In this document: positions 1 to 11,262 of the stretch, piece by piece
How the letters are laid out: each line of letters starts with the position of its first letter
How positions within the stretch are numbered: position 1 is the first letter of the stretch
Source of the DNA: Chrysogorgia sp. JL179-B06
Lineage: Eukaryota > Cnidaria > Anthozoa > Scleralcyonacea > Chrysogorgiidae
Direction: 5' to 3'
Length of the DNA stretch: 64,000 nt
Assembly (NCBI GenBank): GCA_035772405.1
Contig: JAYKKM010000224.1
Coordinates: forward strand, 1,375,001-1,439,000
Position numbers and translations under genes: made by a program
The notes under the pieces: generated by a model
Told to the model about the DNA's origin: nothing
The model's database searches: none
Seen by the model: only the letters and a program-made list of their open reading frames with translations

Positions 1-640
1 AATAGTGATTTAATGAAACATACTATCGCACAACATTAGTGAATTACAATATGCTTACAAGTTCAAGATAGGCTAAAAAGATCAATCATATACATCAAGT
101 AATCGGGACTGGGATGCAAGCTTAACCTTAAATAAAAAATGACATACTCTATATTGATGATATTATAAAATTATAAAAATTGCAGTAGGAAACAATAAAA
201 AACTTCAGGAATTCTAATAAAATATGTTGGTGTCGCGGTATAAAACATGATGATTTTAAAATAAGTTCTCTCCGCGGTCCTAATAATTTAATTATTGTCA
301 ATGCATGGCAAGATTCTCATGGACGGGGGTTCGATATAAGCTTCTCGGTTGCATGCATTTTTTTCAAGCCCCCCGGTGGGGAACCTTAGCCCTCTCGTCG
401 GGAAAAAATTAACAATTCGTCGGTGAACTAGCTGGAAGAAAAAATCGTCCTTCCGAAAGTAAAATGTTTTTCTACGGATTAAACATGTCGCTAGCTAAAC
501 GACATCAAATTTCTTATATTCCAGGAAGATAATATATTTTTCTGTATATATACTGTACCTTAAAATAAATAATGTGACTTGTCAATTGTTGTGATTATTT
601 CCTGCTGAGAGTGACCGAAATGGCATTTTAGAACTTAAAG
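1..640. other. Intergenic DNA, nothing recognised
   Basis: AT-rich sequence with no frame, repeat structure or RNA gene that I can support. A short C/G-rich patch at 370-410 (CCCCCCGGTGGGG) is not part of a recognisable element. Confidence 0.4.
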
Positions 641-649
641 ATAGGACAT

Positions 650-985
650 TCTGGGGGACATTCCTATTAATATTATTATTAGTATTCTCCCTGAATACTT
701 AAGGCTTGATCATTTAAACTTTAAAAAATTTAAGAAATTACTATTAGACTATTATAATTATGCTCTATTATCCTGTTATAATGTTGACGATCCTCGAACT
801 TGGAAAACTGTCTGCCTAAAGTGCAACACATCGCGAAGCCTCACTGAATCCATAACTTGCTGTTATTAGTTATTATTTTATTTTTGTAAGGGCCCACTGT
901 AATTGGTGTTTAACTGTTGTGGTGACCCAGCTTCTTCTATGTATTTTTTTAGAGGCGAAGCTAAATAAATAAATAAATATATTGA
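650..985 (+). mobile_element. 3' end of a decayed non-LTR retrotransposon with AAAT tail
   Basis: The stretch can be read, with breaks, as a LINE C-terminus (LPEYLRLDHFKLF, then DDPRTWKTVCLKC), followed by a non-coding tail ending in AGGCGAAGCTAAATAAATAA, a microsatellite end typical of CR1-like LINE 3' termini. Strongly decayed; no RT motif is present. Confidence 0.4.
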
Positions 986-1309
986 ACGGTGGAGGCTATT
1001 TCAGATACGGTAGAGCACCTAGTCACCAGGACTTTGGTGATTGTTTATTGCGTTGGACGAAGGAGAACGCATTCTAATCTTGCATGTTATGGGTTACCTG
1101 TGCTTTACAGCTAAAAGAAATCAAGATAAAATCTTTCCCTTTTTGAATAAATTACCGATTTGGAATAAATTATGGCATTAGGCCTCGGGACTGACACAAG
1201 AGCAGTGGATACGAGGTTGCCTGTAGAAGTGTTCAGGATTTGGCATACGAGCAGAATGATGCTAGAAATTTTCTATAGCATGGAAGATCAAATAAATAGA
1301 ATGTAGAAT

Positions 1310-1500
1310 AATAACCACGTATAAAGGCGATCGTACATGACCATTTGAACGCCATACATCTAATTAATTCGAACAACATTTACTCGAAACGAGAAAGCCT
1401 CGCGAAGCCGCACTTTTGCCAAATCGAACTTCACGTTTGTAATATTTGCTGACTTATCTAGCGGTCGAGCGGTCATATTTCAAATCGAACTAATGGGATG
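1310..1500. repeat. Dispersed repeat, inverted copy at 21340-21545
   Basis: Shares several blocks, in opposite orientation, with 21340-21545: the AACGCCATACATCT block, AACAACATTTACTCGAAA, CAAATCGAACTTCACGTTTG and the CGGTCGAGCGGTCAT block. No coding content or terminal repeats found in either copy. Confidence 0.6.
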
Positions 1501-1918
1501 TCACCGTTGTCAAAAACATTGAAGTTACAGTGTCTCCATCAATTAAGACGCTGTAATATATTTATTAGCTACATTTATTTTCATAATTCGATACAGCATA
1601 ATTTTATGTTTGTAAACAAATCTTCATTCACCATTTTCTGATCCACTTGCGTCGAACGCACTTACATAATCTTTGAAATAGTTGGCATACTTGCACAACT
1701 AATGACATCACTCTACCCAGACCCCAAATTTCGATTGCTTTCTAAACTCTTACCGCTATTTTTCTCGTACATTTTGTGGTTAGAATCTTCGAAGTTAATA
1801 AATGAACTATTCACGAATATGTTTTAATTGTCGAAAATCGACAGTACATTCTTAATTACTCATAAGACGACTAAGTTGGATACGGCTTCGACCATGTAAA
1901 TTTTAAAATAAATAAGGG

Positions 1919-2423
1919 CCGGTCATTATTTATGGTCGGGGTGGGACCGAAGCGAAATAGATTTAGAGCTGAAAAAATACTTTACACAAACAAATTAAGA
2001 TCAGAAATTTAACCATCCCAACCATTTATGAGTAAAGAAAATCTTTTACCCAACCCAAGAAGAAAAAATTTAGATAAAGCCCAATTCCCAGCATATCGTC
2101 GATACAAATTTTAGTAACAAATCCAAATAGATATACAGTCAGATCCTACTGTATCTTTCAGATTATTATCTCCATATACAGAGCAGGAATCCAAAGAAAA
2201 CAAGCAGAGGAATACAATAACAAAAGCTAATGTGCAATGATGACTAAGGAGAACGGATGATGAATTCCAATTCTTAATTTTTTTATGTAAAAAGTCATGA
2301 AAATTTTGCTACCCAACCCTTCAGAGAAGTGATGATTTTTTTCCCAACCATTTAGGTCTTAGAATTTTCATTTACCCAACCATTTTCTCTGCGGTCCCCA
2401 CCCCGGCCATAAATAATGACCGG
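1919..2423. mobile_element. MITE, TIR CCGGTCATTATTTATGG
   Basis: The left end (CCGGTCATTATTTATGG then TCGGGGTGGGACCG) is answered by an inverted copy at the right end (CGGTCCCCACCCCGGCCATAAATAATGACCGG). Arms are about 33 bp with few mismatches around a non-coding core with repeated ACCCAACC motifs. A related but diverged element lies at 16474-17156. Target duplication not clear. Confidence 0.8.
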
Positions 2424-2739
2424 TCTCTAACTCATTATGAATAAATTTTACACACCCTTGTGCACACTTTCCCACGAGAGTTTAGTTTTCTAAAGGGTGT
2501 TTTGAACAGTCTGTTCGATAACAATAAGAATTCATGTAGATCCTAGTGATGTCATAAGTTGTGGAATAAAATGTCTCAACTTGTTGGACCAAAAGCCAGT
2601 TTTTCAAACGCTAAACAAACATACTTTCCTTAATTATTCGCCCTGAAACTTTCACAATCGAAAGCAGTAATCTTAAACTTTACTTTAATCATTTTCTCCA
2701 ACTTGAAAATTTCGTTGCATGCCAGGCCGAACGAAGCAT

Positions 2740-2990
2740 ATATGTTATAAACAATCACCAAACCCTATTGAACGTAGACACAACCATTGGCATGAACGAG
2801 GTTGTGGCATGGTTCGAATGAAAAAATGTAATGCTATACTGCATGCGTGCCAAAAGAAAATGCGTCGCGTGGCGAAATTTTTTTTTATGAAGCCAGCCGT
2901 GTAAAATTATGATTTAGTACAGGGACAGTTTTACGTTATACCAACAGTTTTGGTACATGACGTACCAATTTCATCCGTGGCGCCTGCACC
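2740..2990. repeat. Dispersed repeat, second copy at 8435-8690
   Basis: Shares TTGAACGTAGACACAA, CATTGGCATG, GTGCCAAAAG, TTTTTATGAAGCC and GTAAAATTATGATTTAGTAC with 8435-8690 in the same orientation. Short apparent frames inside it are by-products. Confidence 0.7.
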
Positions 2991-3187
2991 ATGGCAACAA
3001 ACCTGTCTAAAGCACGACTAAATGTTCGAGGTAAAATGTTGATATTTTTGGGATGTTTTATTTTTTTGCTGGATAAACTATCATTGCAAAAAAGTATTTT
3101 TATCTTGTTCAGCTGTGTTGGTGTTTATCTTTTCTGAAAGCAGATTTAATCTTTGGGAATTAAATCTCACCGTTTCCCTCAGGAAGT

Positions 3188-3440
3188 GAGTGGTCTTAAC
3201 GCAGCTTTTCTGCAATCAATAGTATATTTTTATTATATGGCTCTATTGAGTGCTCTTAACGCAGCTTTTCTGCAGCCTGCAATTTGATTGGTTCCTGAGC
3301 GGTCTTTATAAACTGGTAAAGGCCAGTCATTACAAAACAACTGAAAAGTTTTAAAAAATTGTGAAAAATGAGGAAATGTGAGAAATTTAAAAGAGCCGTA
3401 TAATAAAAACCTTAATATCCTTGTTTGATCGCTCTTTGCG
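3188..3440. repeat. Dispersed repeat family (AACGCAGCTTTTCTGCA)
   Basis: Contains AGTGGTCTTAACGCAGCTTT, then GTAAAGGCCAGTCATTACAA and CAACTGAAAAGTTTTAAAA. The same order is found at 15620-15800, with fragments at 28345-28460 and, inverted, at 34380-34630. Internally it repeats the CTTAACGCAGCTTTTCTGCA block (about 3196 and 3253). Probably non-autonomous. Confidence 0.65.
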
Positions 3441-3569
3441 GGGAAATTATCCTACGCTGGCTTGGTACGTCTTTTGCACAATCCTCGCTCCTTCGTCGCT
3501 CGGACCCGGTGGGCAAGATAATTGCAACAGCTATGCTATTATTCGTGTCACTGTCCTTATCTCCGCCAC

Positions 3570-3972
3570 TAGGGACTTTAAGATATACGACGGCAGGACG
3601 GCGACGGCAGTGAAAGCAATGCAAATTTTAGCATTTGAATGAAACCACGGTCGATTGACTAGCATATTTAACACTCAAAGTTTGTTTTATAATCTCCAAA
3701 ACTCTTCAATATTTCTAAAACGATTGTATAGTGTCTATCATGTTTAAGTAAGTCTTAAGAAACAGCTCTCATCTCTCCACGAGTTACCGTCGTCCTAAAG
3801 ACGTGAAAATGTTCTCAGTGGCGTTGTAAACAGAAAGAGGACGGCGTTGAGATTACTCTTGGGAATAAAAATTATTCATTCTTTTTGTTTCGCATAAAGA
3901 TTCTTTTGTTTGAACGACGTCGCCGTCCTAGGTTGCCGTCCTAGGTTGCCGTCGTAGATCTTAAAGTCCCTA
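3570..3972. mobile_element. MITE, TIR TAGGGACTTTAAGAT
   Basis: Left end TAGGGACTTTAAGATATACG followed by ACGGCAGGACGGCGACGG; right end is its inverse, with the ACGGCAACCTAGG unit duplicated. Arms about 26 bp plus GACGGC-rich subterminal repeats. No coding capacity. Target duplication not seen. Confidence 0.8.
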
Positions 3973-4129
3973 TTATCTATTGACGACCGTGAAGTCAGTT
4001 CTGGTATTGAACTAAAGAATGGTACGATGTATCCATGTGATCCACCGACCGAGTGAATACTACTTGCAATGAGACTTGTGATACGCAAGTAGTACTGTTA
4101 CCAGACTCGTTCTATAAAACAGCGTCTAA

Positions 4130-7100
4130 TCATATCATTTCCTTGATTCGTTCTTCATCATTGGAATGAAGTAATGTTAACATCCACTCGATGGTGCCAA
4201 TGCTTACTTTATACTCTGTTTGACTTAGGTTGCGTAACAGGTTACATTTACTGTTAAAAAAATGACAAAGTTCCCGCTTTTTCAAAGCATTTAGCAACGC
4301 ACTTAAGATGTCGATGACACGTGCAGTAAAATTATCTTTATCCCACGACTTCTTGTCGACGAGCGCTTGTTGTAGGAATACATTTTTCAGCTGATACGAG
4401 TTAATACCGGGTAATCGTTGCTCATGTTTTTCTCGCAGAAACTTGACCAGTCTTAGCACTTCTTTTTGCTTGAGAATTATTTGGTGAAGTAGGAGCTCTT
4501 TTTCACACACTGAAAACGAAACTCGCCAGTTTTCACCACCACTTTCAAACGTTTTTGGGACAACATGAAAACCTTTACTTTTCAATTTCTCGAGAAGTTG
4601 AGTAGATAAGCCATGCTTTTCAACGATGGCATGATGGGGCCATTCCCCTGGGAATGCAACACAGAGAACGACATCAACTTCGACAATGGGCTCACCGTTG
4701 AATGTGAGTTGCACTGCTGGTCCATGTTCTTCAACTTTCACTTTTCTTTCGCCTTCGGATTTTGTAACTTGCTTCATGAGTTGCAATAAACGTTTACGGA
4801 TTTTAATTGGCGACAGGTACTTCCCATTATCGGTCATAAATTGTTGCATTGCTGAAGGAACAGAAATTCCTCTCAATTTCACATATCCTTCCATCGTTTG
4901 GCTTCTCTCGTATTCCAGCTTAAACGACGAAGGTTTCACATCCAACGCAACCATAACGTCGAATTCATTGGGTCGAGATACTTTAAGCTTTTCATAGTAA
5001 CTGCCTGAAAAGAAACCAAATTAAGCGTATTTGTTGGAAGAAATAAATTAGGCTAAACGTTTAAAGTGGTACTACGATCAAATTTTTACCTATCGATATT
5101 TTTACGTATTTATATAGCAGAGCTGCTAAATATTACTCGGTCGAAACAGTTTTGCGATTCGACGATGGCAAGTATTATTTTTCTGACTCCGAATCTGGAG
5201 TTGTTATGTCCGCCATTAATCGTTCATGTTCTTGACCAGCGTAACGAAGTGACGTCAGATTCTCAACGCGAAGACTCCGGATGGCTAATTCTTCAAGTAA
5301 ATCATGGTCGTTTTTTCAAATTCTTCGTCTGAAAGGCTGAACATTTCATCTACTTCTCGAAGAAAACAAGTAACCTCGACTGAAATTCAGGCGTAAGAAT
5401 CTGACGTCACAAACAATATTACATTTTGAAATTGCGGGCTCACATGGAACATGTTTTTAATAATGGTGGCCTAAATAATAGTGATCTCAGAACTCAAAAT
5501 ACTTTCTTCAAAATACCATTTTTTAGTTTTTTTACATCGATGATGTACGACGATGATTTCGACCCTGAAATACTATTCTATGCTAAAGAAAATCTATAAG
5601 ACGGGGGTGAATTTTCATCGTAGTGCCACTTTAAGGTGGCTCGATAGGGAAAAATTTCGATAGCTTTTCTTAATCATAACAGACACTTTGTACTGAAAAT
5701 ATATTCGTGGGTTAATATATTCGTTAGTGGGCATAAGTTACATACTTAGCACATTAACCAAAAAACATTTGGTGCTTAATTCTGACCACACCTAGAAAAC
5801 GTTCTAGTCCACTGACTAGAAAGTCAATAATTTATGTTCGTAGTCCAAACTAAACAATCCTAGTTCCTTGCACATGCACATTGAATACACAGTAAAAATT
5901 TTGTGTCAATATATTTTATAGTTTTATCTAGTTTTACTTTATAGTTTTGTAGTTTTATACTTTTATAGTTTTGTAGATATCACAAAAATAAATTCCGACA
6001 ACCGCTAAAAATAACAAATTGAGGAAATCAGTTATACATTTTGGTGTGAACATTCAGTGCACGTTAGAGGCTCAAAATGTCCCAGCTGCTTTTATTTCCA
6101 AGTTGACTGAACGCGCTGTTGTAGAACAAACTCAAAGTCACATGACTGTGAATAAGCTTTACCCTTTATTACAATCAGCTTATAGCAAGAATCATAACAC
6201 AGAAACGGCCCTGTTGAAAGTAAAGAATGATTTATTATCATTCTTGAGTTGGGACATGTCTCATTACTTGTCTTGCTTGATTTGAGTGCGGCCTTCGACA
6301 CTGTCGACCTGCACGAGATCTTGTTGCAAAGACGTAACACGAAGTTAGGTTTTCCTCCTATCTCGCAGGACGACTCCATAAGGTATCTGTGAATGGATCG
6401 CTATCTGATGCGTTTGAGTTGAAATGGGGAGTTCTACAGGGTCGTGCCTTGGTCCCTTGCTGTTCACCAATGTGCATGATGTATATGCCGATGACACACA
6501 ATTGTACATGTCATTTAATACTAACAACAGTACTGTCGCCAAGAAGCAGCTACTGTATTACGGCAGTTGTACGGTGTATTGCTGAGTTACGATTATGGAT
6601 GACTCGTGAGTCGTGATAAGCTGATGTTTAATGATGGGAAGACTGAAATTACTTTGTTTGGCACATCTCAGCAGTTGCAAAAGGTTACTATCGATAATTA
6701 TATTTTTCCAGTTGATGTAGTTAAGGATCTTGGTGTTTGGTTTGACTCCAAACTTACGATGAGTATTCATGTTACCAAGACTTGTGGTGCAGCATTCTAC
6801 CATCTTTATAATATCAGACATATCAGGAAATTTCTTAACAGAAAGCACACCGAAACACTTATACACGCTTTCATTACAAGTAGACTCGACTACTGCAACA
6901 GTATTCTCTATGGCCTGCCTGACACCCTTACTTCCAAGCTTCAGCGTGTACAGAACGCGTGTGCTTGTTTGGTCTATTGTGCACCTAAACACTGCCATAT
7001 CACCCCAATTTTTAAAGGTCAACTATACCTTTCGAGGTTATTCTATTTTTCGTTAGAATTCGAAAAGTTCAATTCAAAACCGAATAAATAATTGAAATTG

Positions 7101-9841
7101 GTTACTCCGTTCTACTTTTATGATCTGTTAAAGATCGAGTTTTCAGCCGTTTTGCTAAACTTAGTTGAACAATGACCGCGTCGGAAGAAAGTCTGGTACT
7201 ACCGGTAAGTGATGTCATAATGATGTCATGCGGCGAGAAAATACTGTATATTTTGGTTTTATTTTAGTGAAATTTGGAATACTGTTTACTCTTGCGTGAG
7301 TGATAAGTGACAAACCAAATATCAAGCGCTGGAATATTATTTTGTTCAATAAACCTATTACCAGTATGATACTATGACGTCATACCGGTAATAGTGCCAT
7401 TCTTCTCATAACACGGTCGTGCAACAAGAGATTCGAAGAAATACTCCTTAATAAATCCTGCGCTATATCATGAAATTCATTTTTATCTTCACTTTTACAA
7501 AGTTAGATGATATCTCTTTCGGAGGAAAATAGAACCTCAAAAGGTATAGTTGACCTTTAAGGAACTACACTGATTACTTGTCAGATTAATGATTACCTTC
7601 CTTTAAAACATTGCTCCTCACATTTAAAGTTATTCATCAAATGGCTCCTTCCTATCTGTCAGATCTTATTTCAGTTACTCTGTATGTCCGCTATAAATTC
7701 CGCAGTTCTAATGATGGCATCCGTCTTTCATATCCTCGCATTAGATCAAAGACTTGCTGACCGTTCTATCACCAAGGGTTGGTAGAGTCTTTCCAACAGG
7801 GGGATTCAGTAATAACTTATTATTAGATCTTAGAGCGTATTTTGATTGTGGTTTGACAGTCACTAGGTCACATATGTATTTGGGAGCTAATCCATGGATG
7901 ACTAATTCATGCATATTATAATGTTCAATGTGTATAACATTGAATAATATTAAAAGATAATATATATAGATAGGTTATAAAAATATAAAGTATGATGTAA
8001 AAAATATAATATAATGAATAATTGGACTTAGGTTAGAGTCAACTAAAAGCCATAACAAAAAGATAAGTTTTTAGTATTGATTTTAAATTAGAAATACTAT
8101 CTATATATGTTTCGGATATCAGCAGGACGATAGGGCCTTTGTCGCCGCAGCCCCGAAGTTGGGGAACACACTACCGTCTAACTTTAAAGATATTAACTCA
8201 ATTACCAGATTTAAGACAGAACTTAAGACATACTTATTTAATATAGCATTTAACCAGTAATTTATTATCACTTTGTTAATATTTATGTATATATTAGTAT
8301 TTGTAAGGCGCATTTGAAAACCTTATGTTGAATTTGCGCGGTATTAAATAAATGTTATTATTATTATTATGAATACCCCTGTATGCGCAATATAAATAAA
8401 AATTATTATTACTATTATTATAGTGCTACTGTTGCTATTGAACGTAGACACAAACATTGGCATGGTTCGAATGCTATAGCGTGCCAAAAGAGAATGCGTA
8501 CGAAGCTGTATGTTTACGCTACAAAAAATATTTGTCAGGTTTTGGTTGAAAATGGTAGTTGTGGCAAAATAATTTTTATGAAGCCGTGTAAAATTATGAT
8601 TTAGTACTCGGACACAGTTTTACGCCATACCATGAACCTGCCAATTTTTTACGCTATACATGACGTACCAGTTTAATTTCATCCGTGCTCGACCTACCTT
8701 CTTAGAAGCTGGGCAAAACACCGCGCGTGAATTTTTGGTTCGTCACAGATAAAACGTTGCATCGCTGAACCGAAAAATTACTTATAGGTTAATGGCCTAC
8801 CTGTACCAATAAGACTTGCATCAGTTTTAAGTAATGGAAATTTCGGATCCATTTTAGTGACTTCATCAAGTAAAACAATCAATTTACTGCGGATGTATTT
8901 ATTGTCAACAATTTCACGTTTTCTCAAGCGTACGTTGTTCTGATATACGTCATACAGGTAGTTGTTCGCTTTCTTGTCCACAACATATTGTGGCTCATGA
9001 TTTCTAGAGAAACAAAAATTGAAGATTGCCTTAAACCGGAGGACTGAAGCCGATGTCCATAAGGTTTTCCGCATAGGGCCTGAAACTCTCGTCCAAAAGG
9101 CCTCAGTCGGCCATATTTGGCGTCAATGTTTGAGCCACAGGTGCTACATATTGACTGGAATCAACGTTCCAGTTATATTATAGTTCAGTGTCGATAGTCG
9201 AAATTTTGTGTTCAAACTTACTTTTCTGGTGGTCTACTTTTGGCATATTGTCTAACAGTCGTCGGAACCATGTGAGGCCCAGTATAGTCTGCAACATCAC
9301 AAACGTGGCTTCTTAATTTTTCCTGGACTTTAGGAATTGGATGACGATCATTTGGCAATGACCTTTGGACGGAAGATCCTGAACTAACTCGATCCCCATG
9401 TTGTCTAGCATGGGCCTGCATGTGTGGCGTCTTTCGAGTAACAGCCCTCTGAACCATGCGAGGCCCCGCATAGTCTGCAACGTGACTTCTTGATCTTTCC
9501 TGGGATTTAGGAGTTGCATGATGATCATTTGGCACAGATCTTGATGTTGAGACACAACGAGCTTGTACAGTTGGTTTCCCATTTGGTTCCCAGTAGCCAC
9601 TTGGTAAACCGTCTTTATACGATCTTCTTTGCGCATGGTCTGGAGGAGTTTCGGCTTTTTTCAAACGTCCATTAGGTTTACCTTTATCATCGCCATCGCT
9701 CTGAATTTTCCTGGAATCAGGAGATGCCTTGAGTCGTTGAGAGGGACGAACCGCTCTATCTGAAGGCAGCTGCTGCAAAACAGTGTTAGTTTTAGGCTTA
9801 TGGCCACTGGAAACGTTTGGTCTTGCTCCGGCCTTGTTCAT
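4130..9841 (-). CDS. cGAS-like receptor (cGLR), three coding exons, 565 aa
   Basis: Nucleotidyltransferase of the cGAS/Mab-21 family, expected to make a cyclic dinucleotide second messenger in the cytosol on sensing nucleic acid. Exons (minus strand): 9841-9222, 9003-8801 and 5004-4130. Donors GTAAGT and GTAGGC, acceptors CTCTAG and TTTCAG; the junction codons rebuild K207 and G275 in phase. Seen: residues 1-207 basic and low-complexity; 208-274 the leading helix region; G275-S276 then YYEKLKVSRPNEFDV, giving catalytic E288 and D290; third acid D385 in VEVDVV; a WRVSF core motif at 434-438. The Cys/His zinc ribbon that vertebrate cGAS carries after this point is absent, as in many invertebrate cGLRs, so ligand (DNA or RNA) and product cannot be read from sequence. 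Close match to the cGAS motif order favours a true cGLR over a non-catalytic Mab-21 protein. Start: first ATG in the open frame; a TTCTTACAG acceptor at 9869 suggests an upstream 5' UTR exon. Intron 2 (3.8 kb) is full of transposon sequence. Confidence 0.9.
5061..5634. mobile_element. TTAA-flanked MITE in cGLR intron 2
   Basis: TTAA at both outer ends. Left arm AGTGGTACTACGATCAAA, right arm the inverse of AGTGGCACTACGATGAAA. Internal TGACGTCA motifs and the sequence GGAACATG are shared with a degenerate copy at about 22890-23325. Non-coding. Confidence 0.8.
5635..6018. other. cGLR intron 2 filler, AT-rich
   Basis: Starts with AAGGTGGCTCGATAG, which also opens the hairpin element at 32228, then becomes TTTTATAGTTTTGTAG-type AT repeats (5915-5980). 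No frame or RNA gene supported. Confidence 0.4.
6080..7790 (+). pseudogene. Broken LINE reverse transcriptase (CR1/L2-like) with nested MITE
   Basis: Reads, across several frameshifts, YPLLQSAYSKNHNTETALLK, the LLDLSAAFDTVD-type motif A (frame broken), GVLQG, a decayed Y-ADDTQLY motif C, then KTEITLFGTS, LGVWFDSKLTMSIHV, RLDYCNSILYGLPD and KLQRVQNA. The frame resumes after the TTAA element at 7012-7560 with the MAPSYLSDL-type continuation. Dead copy, antisense within cGLR intron 2. Confidence 0.85.
7012..7560. mobile_element. TTAA-flanked MITE nested in LINE remnant
   Basis: TTAA at 7012-7015 and 7557-7560. Arms AGGTCAACTATACCTTT plus GAGGTT, near-perfect over 24 bp. Removing the element and one TTAA restores the interrupted RT reading (ITPIF, then KEL), so the 4-bp duplication is supported by the host frame. 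Interior carries several TGACGTCA-like and ACCGGTAA motifs; no coding. Confidence 0.9.
8120..8375 (+). mobile_element. LINE 3' end with TTA tail
   Basis: Reads DRAFVAAAPKLGNTLPSNFK then a FKTELKTYLFNIAFNQ end and stop, the usual C-terminus of CR1/L2-type RT proteins. A 3' UTR with paired GGCGCATTTG and the AATTTGCGC block and a (TTA)n tail follows. A 5'-truncated copy in cGLR intron 2. Confidence 0.75.
8435..8690. repeat. Dispersed repeat, copy of 2740-2990
   Basis: Same blocks and order as the copy at 2740, with an extra middle segment. Lies between the LINE 3' end and exon 2 of the cGLR. Confidence 0.65.
9222..9841 (-). other. cGLR N-terminal tail with tandem ~59-residue repeat
   Basis: This exon encodes residues 1-207, rich in Lys, Arg, Ser, Pro and His, with no hydrophobic core. 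Two in-frame blocks share the pattern (V/L)PND(H/R)H..PK.QE, then RSHV, VADY.GP.MV and a following Val. The first begins near residue 103 and the second near 162. A weaker trace (LPSDRAVRPSQRLKAS) near residue 25 may be a third copy. Vertebrate cGAS also has a basic disordered tail that binds DNA and chromatin; a similar role here is inference. Confidence 0.75.
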
Positions 9842-9868
9842 ATCCAAGAACGCCAAGAATCTGCACTC

Positions 9869-10871
9869 CTGTAAGAACTGGAATCACACAATTGTATTTT
9901 AAATTGTGAAACAATTGTATTTTAAACTCGTCTACAATAATTAAACGAAAGTGAAATCATGTTTTATTTATGATTTCAGTACTACATCAAATAACGGTCG
10001 GCCTTCGTTACAAGATGATCATTGTATGATTACAGAATAAAATGAAACATCATGTAACTAACAAATATAAGACTCAAACACTTTCAATTCGTGAGCGAAA
10101 TAATTATAGTTTTATTGCTATCTAGTTTTAACGATTTCGATATAACATAGTTTACATGATTGTTGGCGAAATTAGAAAAAGATGTTCTAACTCTTGAGCA
10201 ACCGAGACTAAGATGGAGAGCGAATATTACAATGACGTACTACCGATTCGATTGATATATGTACTGCCTATGCGGCAGTAACTATATATATCAGTAAACT
10301 GCTTTGATGTGTTTATATAAGAGGTATAAAGGGGTCAATTTTGGTTGAAATTATGGAACCCAAAGATTTTTGTGAAGAAAAAATATATTTTGGCGATCTA
10401 ATGCAAAAAAATAAAATGCAACCTTTCTAAATCTCTCGGCGGCCGTGAGTACCTTTTTTGCCAAATACTAACTCTGTTATCTTGTCCAGTCAATTTGACC
10501 AACATAATTGGGTGTTTAAACTTCGCGTTAGGAAGGTGAAATTTTTGTTTGAAAGAAGATAAGAAGAAATTAGGGACTACCTGTACTCACGTTAAACTAA
10601 AACGTGAAATAACCCTCACGACGTGAAAAGGAGACCACACAATCATAACGATAGGATAACGATACATAAAAATAGGAATGAAGGAATGAGGGAGTATGTT
10701 TCAATTGCAGGATGCAAGTCAAGAGAGTATACAATTTCGCAAGGAACAAGACAAGGCGGTCGAAAAAATTGTGGCCAATCCCCAGCTACGTTTCATATAC
10801 TATGGTTCATCAAAAGTTGGAACCAATTTTCTGGTGGAATTTCCCCATTTATGTGAGTGAAATAACAGACA

Positions 10872-10872
<1 letters not shown>
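9869..10872. other. Upstream region of the cGLR gene
   Basis: No TATA box or coding exon could be fixed here. The acceptor-like TTCTTACAG at its lower edge predicts an upstream untranslated exon of the cGLR. Low-complexity AT-rich DNA with a short palindromic GATATAT stretch near 10253-10285. Nothing else supported. Confidence 0.35.
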
Positions 10873-10939
<67 letters not shown>

Positions 10940-11065
10940 ATATTTACATAATTACTTACGGTACTACCTACCTACCTACCTACCTACCTACCTACCTACC
11001 TACCTACCTACCTACCTACCTACCTACCTACCTACCTACCTACCTACAGTACCTACATACCTACC

Positions 11066-11117
<52 letters not shown>

Positions 11118-11118
11118 G

Positions 11119-11195
<77 letters not shown>

Positions 11196-11262
11196 TTTAC
11201 CTACCTAGCTACCTAGCTACCTACCTACCTACCTACTTACTTACTTACTTACTTACTTACTT
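10873..11262. repeat. Composite tetranucleotide microsatellite (CTTA/CTAC)n, 390 bp
   Basis: About 97 four-base units, alternating blocks of ACTT and of ACCT/CTAC, with rare point changes. Blocks: CTTA, CTAC (about 10965-11065), CTTA, mixed CTAC/CTAG, CTTA. Expected to be length-polymorphic. Confidence 0.95.

Noticed and set aside
4686..4997. 103-codon plus-strand frame
   Set aside because: Antisense shadow of cGLR exon 3, whose protein has recognisable motifs.
9222..9856. Start of the cGLR at 9856 (MAFLDM)
   Set aside because: The first codon there is TTG, not ATG. The first real ATG in frame is at 9841.
10712..10951. Open frame ending in LTYLLTYLL repeats
   Set aside because: Produced by reading through the CTTA microsatellite.
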